A stretch of 19,522 bases of DNA. It comes from an uncultured Lachnoanaerobaculum sp. (GTDB lineage Bacteria > Bacillota > Clostridia > Lachnospirales > Lachnospiraceae). A program made the position numbers and the translations under genes. Shown piece by piece: positions 7,553 through 13,734 of the stretch. The stretch is taken from the NCBI GenBank assembly GCA_916720285.1, contig CAKAQP010000021.1:1-19522 (forward strand). Reading direction: 5' to 3'. The notes beneath the pieces were generated by a model. The model ran no database searches and was not told where the DNA came from. It saw only the letters and a list, made by a program, of their open reading frames with translations. Within the stretch, counting starts at the first letter, position 1, and each line of letters begins with the position of its first letter.

Positions 7553-9199
7553 ATGAAATCTAAAAGAAAGCTGATGAATGCATCAAATGTGATAGTTGGG
7601 CTTTGGCTTTTAGCTATGTTTACCATCTTCCCTTTGATCTACAATGATTTTTATTTTGACATCTTGCAGACAAAATATTATACGGTACTGACTCTTTCAA
7701 TAATAATGATTTTGGCTTTGATCGTAATATGCGGTTTTGCAGGCGGATTTAAAAATTTCTTTGATAATCTGAATAAAAAAGGATTTGCTGTTTGGTTCAA
7801 AGAAGAATTCAGCATATGGGATATATGTATAATGGTATTCTGGCTTATGAGCGCACTTTCCACAGCATTTGCGGGAAGGTTTGTAATGGAGGCCATTACA
7901 GGTGATAAGGGAAGATATTCGGGACTCTTACTTATTTCCATCTATGTGATAATTTACTTTACGGTGAGTAGAATGTTTTCATTTAGCAAGGTATACTTTA
8001 CAGTATTCCTTGCAGTAAGTATTCCTGTATGTTTGTTTGGATACACCGATTATTTCAATATGGATATATTGGGATTTAAGGAGAAGATAGGCCCTGAGCA
8101 GTGGCCTATATTCACTTCAACAATCGGAAATATAAATACATATACCGCAGTATTGGCATTTTACATTGCGATTGCCGGAACCTTGTTCATCACTACGCCA
8201 TTTAAAAGTGACAATGGCAGAGGTGAGAGCATCGGAAAAATAGTTTTCTACTATGTAATAATGCTTATGAACTTTATTGCACTTACAATGGGTACTTCCG
8301 ATAACGGTTACCTTACACTTGCAGCATTTTTCGGGCTTGTACCTTTTGTGGCGTTCAGAACCATGGAAGGTGTAAGAAGATTCGTACTGACGATTTTTAC
8401 TTATCTTCTCGGAATAAAGATAATACAGCTGATAAATATAAGCTATGCGGGCAAAGTGCTTGGTATTTCAGGTTTGTACGATTTTATAAGTGATTTTAAA
8501 TATCTGGATTTAGTCATTGTTGCTTTTGCAATAACAGCTGTTATTATGTATGTACTTGAATACAGAAAAAAAGAAAAAAGAAGAGAGGGCGAAGCGCTTT
8601 TAAGAAGTTTAAGACATATCTGGCTTGCAATACTTGTTATAATATTTGCGGCAATAGTATTTATGGGAATGAAGATAAACTCGGATGTAACTGCTGCTAA
8701 AGAAAAGTACGGTGCTCTTGCGGATTATTTTGTATTTAACGATTCATGGGGTACTTTCAGAGGTTATATATGGAGAGCCGCCGTGGAAGAGTATATGAAA
8801 TTCCCGCTGCTTCACAAGATTTTCGGAAGCGGACCGGATACTTTCGGCTTATATATCGGATTACTTAGAAACGAAGAAATGACAAGTGTAACCGGTCAGT
8901 TCTTTGATGCAACACATAATGAGTATATACAATTTTTATTTACTCTTGGACCTATAGCTACAGTGTCCTATATTCTGGCACTTATAATCCCAAGTGTGGA
9001 AGCGCTCAGAACAAGACTGTTTTATCTTAGAGACAATACAATGCTGCCATATTTGTATGCATGTGCTATTGCGGTAATTTGCTATGCCACTCAGGCTGTA
9101 GTAAATTTGAACTTACCTGTGGTAACACCATTTTTATGGATATTCCTAAGTATCATGGTGGCAATACTTAGAGACAAAGGAGAAGTTATAAATGGATAA
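7553..9199 (+). CDS. O-antigen ligase/polymerase-like membrane protein
   Basis: The 548-aa protein has about a dozen hydrophobic segments along its length. Toward the C-terminus it has the Wzy/WaaL-family signature: a large extracytoplasmic loop with GSGPDTF (425-431), then ATHNEY (453-458), followed by a further membrane segment with FTLG. Such proteins move or polymerise lipid-linked glycans at the outer face of the membrane. In a Gram-positive cell the substrate could be a capsule, teichuronic or glycoprotein glycan, but no glycosyltransferase is nearby, so the substrate is unknown. GGAGG precedes the ATG. The last 8 nt overlap the trpS start. Confidence 0.75.
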   Translation: MKSKRKLMNASNVIVGLWLLAMFTIFPLIYNDFYFDILQTKYYTVLTLSIIMILALIVICGFAGGFKNFFDNLNKKGFAVWFKEEFSIWDICIMVFWLMSALSTAFAGRFVMEAITGDKGRYSGLLLISIYVIIYFTVSRMFSFSKVYFTVFLAVSIPVCLFGYTDYFNMDILGFKEKIGPEQWPIFTSTIGNINTYTAVLAFYIAIAGTLFITTPFKSDNGRGESIGKIVFYYVIMLMNFIALTMGTSDNGYLTLAAFFGLVPFVAFRTMEGVRRFVLTIFTYLLGIKIIQLINISYAGKVLGISGLYDFISDFKYLDLVIVAFAITAVIMYVLEYRKKEKRREGEALLRSLRHIWLAILVIIFAAIVFMGMKINSDVTAAKEKYGALADYFVFNDSWGTFRGYIWRAAVEEYMKFPLLHKIFGSGPDTFGLYIGLLRNEEMTSVTGQFFDATHNEYIQFLFTLGPIATVSYILALIIPSVEALRTRLFYLRDNTMLPYLYACAIAVICYATQAVVNLNLPVVTPFLWIFLSIMVAILRDKGEVING

Positions 9200-10280
9200 G
9201 ATAATCCTTACAGGAGATCGTCCTACGGGAAAATTACATGTAGGACATTATATCGGCTCTTTAAAAAGAAGAGTTGAATTGCAAAATTCAGGAGAATTTA
9301 AAAAGATTTTTATAATGGTGGCAGATGCTCAGGCGCTCACCGACAATATGGAAAATCCTGAAAAGGTAAGACAAAATATTATTGAGGTAGTACTTGACTA
9401 TCTGGCATGCGGTATCGACCCTAAGAAGTCTAATATATTTATACAGTCAATGGTACCGGAGCTTACAGAGCTGGCATTTTATTATATGAATCTTGTTACA
9501 GTTTCAAGACTTCAAAGAAATCCTACAGTAAAGGCCGAGATAGGGCTTAGAAATTTTGAAAACAGCATTCCGGTAGGATTTTTCACATATCCTATATCAC
9601 AGGCGTCGGATATTACAGCGTTTAAAGCAACTACAGTACCTGTAGGTGAGGATCAGTTGCCTATGATTGAGCAGACCAGAGAGATAGTAAGAAAATTCAA
9701 TTCAGTATACGGCGAAACTTTGGTAGAGCCTGAAGCGCTTATACCACAGGAAGATGCGGCTAAGAGACTTCCGGGCACAGACGGTAAGGCAAAGATGAGT
9801 AAGTCACTCGGAAACTGTATTTATCTTTCAGACGATGCGGATACTGTTGCATCAGCTATAAAGACTATGTATACGGATCCTTTACATATAAAGGTAAGCG
9901 ATCCGGGACATCTTGAAGGAAATACCGTATTTACATATCTGGACGCTTTCTCAAGACCGGAGCATTTTGCAGAATACCTTCCGGATTATAAGTCACTTGA
10001 TGAGCTAAAAGAGCATTATACACGTGGCGGTTTGGGAGATATGAAGGTAAAGAAGTTCCTTGCAAGCATAATGGAAGAAACCTTGGCACCGATTAGAGCA
10101 AGAAGAGCGGAATTTGAAAAAGATATTCCGGCAATCTATGAGATGCTTAAGGAAAGCTGTGAGGTGGCAAGAAATGAAGCTGCAAATACACTTTCCGAAG
10201 TAAAGAATGCTATGAGAATAAATTACTTTGATGATGTAGAGTTGATAAAGTCACAGGCGGAGAGATTTCACAATAAATAA
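9192..10280 (+). CDS. trpS: Tryptophan--tRNA ligase
   Basis: The 362-aa class I aminoacyl-tRNA synthetase charges tRNA-Trp. The HIGH signature reads HVGH (16-19) in GKLHVGHYIGS and the KMSKS loop is KMSKS (201-205). The segment PVGEDQLPMIEQTREIVRKFN is the usual synthetase region that follows the amino-acid pocket. Length is slightly above the common 330-350. The AAAGGAG ribosome site lies inside the end of the upstream gene, with an 8-nt overlap. No T-box leader can precede it because it is embedded in the operon, so it depends on read-through transcription from upstream unless an internal promoter exists. Confidence 0.97.
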   Translation: MDKIILTGDRPTGKLHVGHYIGSLKRRVELQNSGEFKKIFIMVADAQALTDNMENPEKVRQNIIEVVLDYLACGIDPKKSNIFIQSMVPELTELAFYYMNLVTVSRLQRNPTVKAEIGLRNFENSIPVGFFTYPISQASDITAFKATTVPVGEDQLPMIEQTREIVRKFNSVYGETLVEPEALIPQEDAAKRLPGTDGKAKMSKSLGNCIYLSDDADTVASAIKTMYTDPLHIKVSDPGHLEGNTVFTYLDAFSRPEHFAEYLPDYKSLDELKEHYTRGGLGDMKVKKFLASIMEETLAPIRARRAEFEKDIPAIYEMLKESCEVARNEAANTLSEVKNAMRINYFDDVELIKSQAERFHNK

Positions 10281-10295
10281 TAAAGTTTAAAATTT

Positions 10296-10353
10296 AAATC
10301 CAAGCTTTATTTATGATCTTATATGAGATTGTAAAATTAAGCTTGGATTTTTT
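10296..10353 (+). terminator. Rho-independent terminator after trpS
   Basis: A perfect 12-bp inverted repeat, aaatccaagctt (10296-10307) and aagcttggattt (10339-10350), closes a 31-nt loop and runs straight into a T run. The loop is long for a terminator and could fold into a small inner hairpin. It closes the pfk-to-trpS unit and separates it from the metal operon. Confidence 0.75.
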
Positions 10354-10386
10354 GATTGAATTTTTTTATAAATTTTAAAATAATAC

Positions 10387-10416
10387 TTGACAGTTGAATA
10401 CACATTCAACTATAAT
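10387..10416 (+). promoter_or_regulatory. Consensus promoter of the metal-efflux operon
   Basis: TTGACA (10387-10392) and TATAAT (10411-10416) match both consensus hexamers exactly, spaced 18 bp apart. The 30 bases upstream are almost pure A/T and could act as an UP element. A predicted start near 10422-10424 leaves only about 13 nt before the repressor ATG. So strong a promoter would need a repressor; the operator filling its spacer provides one. Confidence 0.85.
10392..10411 (+). promoter_or_regulatory. Operator 1 for the ArsR/SmtB-family repressor
   Basis: Perfect 7-bp arms AGTTGAA/TTCAACT are separated by 6 bases (tacaca). The site runs exactly from the last base of the -35 to the first base of the -10, so bound repressor would block RNA polymerase. 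TGAA-N6-TTCA is the core type bound by SmtB/CzrA/CadC regulators. Confidence 0.85.
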
Positions 10417-10427
10417 AGTGACATAAC

Positions 10428-10447
10428 AGTTGAACATGTATTCAACT
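10428..10447 (+). promoter_or_regulatory. Operator 2, over the repressor start codon
   Basis: The same perfect arms AGTTGAA/TTCAACT recur with a 6-base spacer (catgta). The centre is 36 bp downstream of operator 1. It lies after the predicted transcription start and covers the ATG at 10436, so it would add a roadblock or let two repressor dimers bind together. Confidence 0.8.
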
Positions 10448-10816
10448 AAAGGGAGGTGTGTTGAAGTAGAGAGTTTAAGCAGAGAAGAGGCAATAGACAG
10501 AGCAAAGATAAATATGCTTGAGGCTGAAACGATAGATTCTCTGTCAAAGCTTTTTAAAGTATTAGGAGATCCGACAAGGATAAAGATACTTTGGGCATTA
10601 AATGTACATGATTTATGTGTACTTGATATTTGTGAAGTGCTGGGAATGACAAAGTCGGCGGTATCACATCAGCTTGGTACACTTAAGGAAGCCAAGCTTG
10701 TTAAAGCAAGAAGAGAAGGTAAGGAAGTATATTATTCACTTGATGACGAACATGTAAAGGAGATATTTGAAACAGGTATCGTACATGTCTCTCATAGATG
10801 TAAAGCAGATTTTTAA
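10436..10816 (+). CDS. ArsR/SmtB-family metal-sensing repressor, CzrA-like
   Basis: The 126-aa winged-helix repressor probably turns off its own operon until metal binds. The helix-turn-helix spans MTKSAVSHQLGTLKEAKLV (71-89) and the wing is GKEVYYSL (95-102). The C-terminal helix carries Asp104, His106, His117 and His120, the same D-x-H-x10-H-x2-H ligand set as CzrA, which senses Zn(II)/Co(II). The alpha3 CVCD signature of Cd/Pb/As sensors is altered to CVLD (Cys61), with Cys66 and Cys8 nearby. Zinc or cobalt is thus the likelier signal. The start is uncertain: TTG 10430 and ATG 10436 have no ribosome site, and the GGGAGG at 10451-10456 opens onto no in-frame start. The alternative ATG 10514 would leave a 100-aa, CzrA-length protein. 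Confidence 0.9.
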   Translation: MYSTKGRCVEVESLSREEAIDRAKINMLEAETIDSLSKLFKVLGDPTRIKILWALNVHDLCVLDICEVLGMTKSAVSHQLGTLKEAKLVKARREGKEVYYSLDDEHVKEIFETGIVHVSHRCKADF

Positions 10817-10828
10817 AGGAGAAAAGAA

Positions 10829-11050
10829 ATGAAGAGAGTTTATAAATTAGAAGGTTTGGATTGTGCTGATTGTGCTGCAAAGCTTGAGAAAAAGCTTGCC
10901 GCCATTGACGGTATTACAAGTGCAAATATCAACTTTATGACTTTAAAATGTACTTTGGAGGCAGAGGCTGACAAGTTAAATGATGTTATTGAAAAGGCTA
11001 TGGAGATAATAAAGATTGAAGAGCCTGATGTAGAGGTAAAGAGAGCGTAA
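10829..11050 (+). CDS. Free-standing heavy-metal-associated (HMA) domain protein
   Basis: The 73-aa protein is a single HMA ferredoxin-like fold with the metal site GLDCADC (Cys12, Cys15) in the first loop, followed by the helix AAKLEKKLAAIDGI and strands SANINFMTLKCTL. Such domains hand metal ions to P1B ATPases. The neighbouring ATPase lacks the usual N-terminal HMA domain, so this protein very probably supplies it in trans. AAAGGAGA precedes the ATG, and the gene lies 12 nt after the repressor and 40 nt before the ATPase. Confidence 0.93.
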   Translation: MKRVYKLEGLDCADCAAKLEKKLAAIDGITSANINFMTLKCTLEAEADKLNDVIEKAMEIIKIEEPDVEVKRA

Positions 11051-11090
11051 TTTAATTAATGCAGGTGTATTCATTAGATAGAAGGATGAT

Positions 11091-12977
11091 ATGAACAATA
11101 AGCAAAAGAAGATGTTAAGTAAAATAATTATGGGGGCATGTCTTTATATAATTGCCGTCATAGTTTCAAAAATAAGCTTTTCCATGTCAAATATAATCAG
11201 TTTCGGACTGTTCATAGCGGCATATATAATAGTGGGAAAGGATGTATTACTAAAAGCCTTCTCAAATATAAAAAGAGGTAAGGTATTTGATGAAAACTTC
11301 CTTATGACTATTGCTACTGTAGGTGCAGTTATAATAGGTGAATATCCGGAAGCTGTCGGAGTTATGCTCTTTTATATGGTGGGTGAATTTTTACAGTCGC
11401 TGGCTGTAGATAAATCCAGAAAATCCATATCGGATATGATGAATATAAGACCTGATTATGCAAATCTTGTAAAAGAAGACGGCAGTGTGGAAACTGTAGA
11501 TCCTTATGATGTGGAAGTGGGAAATATCATAATGGTAAAAGCCGGAGAGATTATTCCTTTAGACGGAATCGTAGTTTCAGGGAAGGCAATGCTTGATACT
11601 TCGGCACTTACAGGAGAGTCGGTTCCAAGAAGTGTAAATGAGGGTGCCAATGTATATAGCGGAAGTATAAATAAGGACGGTCTTTTAAAACTTGAGGTTA
11701 CGAAGGAATTCAGTGATTCTACAGCAAGTAAAATTCTTGACCTCGTGGAAAATGCTGCAGCAAAGAAATCGAAGACAGAAAACTTTATCTCAAAGTTTGC
11801 AGGAATATATACTCCTATAGTTGTTTTTGCAGCTATAGCACTGGCAGTGATTCCGCCTTTTATATTTCCGGGAACAGGATTTGCTACATGGATTTACAGG
11901 GCACTTACATTCTTAGTTGTATCATGTCCTTGTGCATTTGTTATAGCGATTCCTTTAAGCTTTTTCAGCGGTATAGGTGCATCGTCAAAAATAGGTGTGC
12001 TCATAAAGGGAAGCAATTATCTTGAACTTTTAGCCGGAGTAAGGACTTTTGTGTTTGATAAAACCGGTACCTTGACAAAGGGAGTTTTTGAGGTGGTAAG
12101 CCTACATCCCAACAATGTAAGTGAAGAAGAGTTGTTGAGAAAGGCCGCAATGGCGGAAGAGTATTCTTCACATCCTATAGCAATATCTATTAAAAAGGCA
12201 TATGAAGAACTAAAAGCCGAATCGGGAGAAAATACGAATATTTCCGACAGGGTAAGCGATTTAAAAGAGATTGCAGGACATGGTATCAGTATAAAAGTTG
12301 ACAACAAAGATGTACTTGTAGGTAATGACAAGCTTATGACCTCAAACAGTATAGACTTTGAAAAAAACGAAGAATTCGGAAGTATTGTCTATGTGGCTGA
12401 GGATGGCAAATTCTTAGGATCCATAGTAATAAATGACAGAATAAAAGAAGATGCAAGAGAAAGTCTTATTGCATTAAAGAGCATCGGAGTAGAAAAACTG
12501 GTAATGCTTACCGGTGATATAAAAGAGGTTGCGGATGCCGTAGCAAAAGAAACAGGAGTGGACTATGCCTACTCTGAGCTTTTGCCGCAGGACAAGGTAG
12601 AGAAGGTAGAAGAAGTGCTTGATGACAATAAAATACTGGCATTTGTAGGTGACGGATTAAATGATGCACCGGTTTTGGCAAGAGCCGACATCGGCATCGC
12701 CATGGGCGGTATAGGCTCTGATGCTGCTATAGAGGCGGCTGATGTTGTTATAATGGATGATAAACTTAGCAATATAGTAAGAGGCATTAAACTTGCAAAA
12801 AGAACTATGAGCATTGCAAAGCAAAATATTATATTTGCGCTGGGTGTTAAGCTTATTTTCCTATTGCTTGCAGCCATAGGTTTTGGTACTATGTGGGAAG
12901 CGGTATTCGCTGATGTAGGTGTAACTGTACTTTGTATAATCAATGCTATGAGAAACCTGCAGACAAAAAACATATAA
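11091..12977 (+). CDS. Zn/Cd/Pb-exporting P1B-type ATPase
   Basis: The 628-aa membrane ATPase pumps divalent metal ions out of the cell. Visible motifs are TGES (174-177), SCPCAF with CPC (279-281) in a membrane helix, DKTGT with phosphorylated Asp323, SSHP (His361), TGD in MLTGDIKEVADAVA, and GDGLNDAP near residue 522. The C-terminal helices hold the Lys of GVKLIF and the Asp of FADVGVTVLCIINAMRNL, both features of the P1B-2 (ZntA/CadA) group, which transports Zn, Cd and Pb. Several transmembrane helices precede and follow. It has no N-terminal HMA domain; this lies in the separate gene before it. GAAGGA stands just upstream of the ATG. The name cadA or zntA cannot be decided from sequence. 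Confidence 0.95.
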   Translation: MNNKQKKMLSKIIMGACLYIIAVIVSKISFSMSNIISFGLFIAAYIIVGKDVLLKAFSNIKRGKVFDENFLMTIATVGAVIIGEYPEAVGVMLFYMVGEFLQSLAVDKSRKSISDMMNIRPDYANLVKEDGSVETVDPYDVEVGNIIMVKAGEIIPLDGIVVSGKAMLDTSALTGESVPRSVNEGANVYSGSINKDGLLKLEVTKEFSDSTASKILDLVENAAAKKSKTENFISKFAGIYTPIVVFAAIALAVIPPFIFPGTGFATWIYRALTFLVVSCPCAFVIAIPLSFFSGIGASSKIGVLIKGSNYLELLAGVRTFVFDKTGTLTKGVFEVVSLHPNNVSEEELLRKAAMAEEYSSHPIAISIKKAYEELKAESGENTNISDRVSDLKEIAGHGISIKVDNKDVLVGNDKLMTSNSIDFEKNEEFGSIVYVAEDGKFLGSIVINDRIKEDARESLIALKSIGVEKLVMLTGDIKEVADAVAKETGVDYAYSELLPQDKVEKVEEVLDDNKILAFVGDGLNDAPVLARADIGIAMGGIGSDAAIEAADVVIMDDKLSNIVRGIKLAKRTMSIAKQNIIFALGVKLIFLLLAAIGFGTMWEAVFADVGVTVLCIINAMRNLQTKNI

Positions 12978-12987
12978 CGGAGATTTT

Positions 12988-13467
12988 ATGGAAAAGATAA
13001 CAAGCTTTACAATAGACCATCTAAAGCTTCTGCCGGGAGTTTATGTGTCAAGAAAAGATAATGTCGGTGAAGAGATTGTTACCACATTTGATATAAGAAT
13101 GACCAGACCAAACTTTGAGCCGGTAATAAATACAGCGGAGCTTCACGCGATAGAGCATCTCGGAGCAACATTTTTAAGAAACCACAAAGATTACGGAGAG
13201 AGTATTCTCTACTTCGGACCTATGGGATGCAGAACAGGATTTTACCTGCTTTTAAAGGGTGATCATGAGTCAAATGAGATTATACCTTTGCTTAAGGAAA
13301 TGTTTGAGTTTATCAAGAACTTTGAAGGAGAGGTTCCGGGAGCCTGTGCAAAGGACTGTGGCAACTATCTGGATATAAATTTGCCTATGGCAAGATATAT
13401 TTCGGCTAAGTATCTTGATGAAGTGTTGTCTGATATATCAAAAGAGAGACTGATATATCCTGAATAA
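12988..13467 (+). CDS. luxS: S-ribosylhomocysteine lyase (AI-2 synthase)
   Basis: The 159-aa enzyme cleaves S-ribosylhomocysteine to homocysteine and DPD, the precursor of autoinducer-2, in the activated methyl cycle. The metal ligands are present: His53 and His57 in LHAIEH, with Glu56 between them as the likely catalytic acid, and Cys124 in CAKDCGNY. The catalytic Cys81 lies in MGCRTGF. Length is standard. It follows the ATPase after 10 nt with GGAG before the ATG and no promoter between them, so it probably shares the metal-controlled transcript. A strong terminator follows its stop. Confidence 0.97.
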   Translation: MEKITSFTIDHLKLLPGVYVSRKDNVGEEIVTTFDIRMTRPNFEPVINTAELHAIEHLGATFLRNHKDYGESILYFGPMGCRTGFYLLLKGDHESNEIIPLLKEMFEFIKNFEGEVPGACAKDCGNYLDINLPMARYISAKYLDEVLSDISKERLIYPE

Positions 13468-13494
13468 ATTTGAAAATATATTTAAATAAGATTT

Positions 13495-13528
13495 AAAGGT
13501 ATATAAGCTTCGGCCTATATACCTTTTT
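13495..13528 (+). terminator. Intrinsic terminator after luxS, UUCG-capped
   Basis: An 11-bp perfect stem, aaaggtatata (13495-13505) with tatataccttt (13516-13526), has one internal mismatch and a GC stem around a TTCG tetraloop (13507-13514), an unusually stable cap. It ends in TTTTT (13524-13528). It closes the metal-luxS unit. Confidence 0.9.
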
Positions 13529-13537
13529 AAAATGTAA

Positions 13538-13593
13538 GCAATAAAACCTTCTTTGTAAATTCTTACAAAAGAAGGAATGATTCCTATTATTGC
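13538..13593 (+). other. Structured RNA-like element upstream of the adhesin
   Basis: An outer 7-bp stem (gcaataa 13538-13544 with ttattgc 13587-13593) encloses a hairpin of 13547-13558 with 13563-13575 (12 pairs, one bulged base, loop attc). A smaller alternative palindrome, aggaatgattcct (13573-13585), shares bases with its 3' arm, so two folds compete. No T tract follows on the + strand. Read on the - strand, the hairpin is followed by TTTTATTG and could terminate transcription coming from the adhesin side. No known riboswitch class was recognised. Confidence 0.4.
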
Positions 13594-13612
13594 AGAGTAA
13601 AATCTATCGAAA

Positions 13613-13640
13613 TTGATTTTATACAATAAAAAAGTATAGA
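13613..13640 (+). promoter_or_regulatory. Possible promoter of the adhesin gene
   Basis: TTGATT (13613-13618) and TATAGA (13635-13640) are spaced 16 bp. A perfect TATAAT also lies at 13660-13665 but has no good -35. A promoter is expected here because a terminator lies upstream and a strong ribosome site downstream, but neither candidate is compelling. The rest of 13527-13731 holds no gene that I can support. Confidence 0.35.
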
Positions 13641-13687
13641 AATCAAGGATGAGAATAAGTATAATTGTACCGTTAAATATTTTTCGC

Positions 13688-13706
13688 TTACTATATTTAA
13701 TAGTAA
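13688..13706 (+). promoter_or_regulatory. Inverted repeat before the adhesin ribosome site
   Basis: Perfect 7-bp arms TTACTAT/ATAGTAA surround a 5-base centre (attta). It lies 11 nt before the Shine-Dalgarno sequence and downstream of both promoter candidates. It could bind a regulator or fold in the mRNA; the stem has only two G-C pairs, so a DNA-binding site is somewhat likelier. Confidence 0.4.
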
Positions 13707-13717
13707 TAGGACAACGG

Positions 13718-13734
13718 AAGGAGGAGTACATATC
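13718..13734 (+). promoter_or_regulatory. Strong ribosome site followed by an ATC start position
   Basis: AAGGAGGAG (13718-13726) contains the full AGGAGG core and stands 7 nt before codon 13732-13734, ATC. That codon is exactly where Met would begin the signal peptide (NTLRKRL then a hydrophobic core). No ATG, GTG or TTG is in frame from the upstream stop (13627) to TTG 13753, which lies inside the signal peptide and 28 nt from the ribosome site. Confidence 0.75.

Noticed and set aside
9100..9192. T-box leader upstream of trpS
   Set aside because: trpS overlaps the preceding coding sequence by 8 nt, leaving no leader; no T-box core motif was seen.
11051..11090. Extra promoter or operator between the HMA gene and the ATPase
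   Set aside because: Only a partial half-site-like TATTCA is present; no inverted repeat or promoter pair was found.
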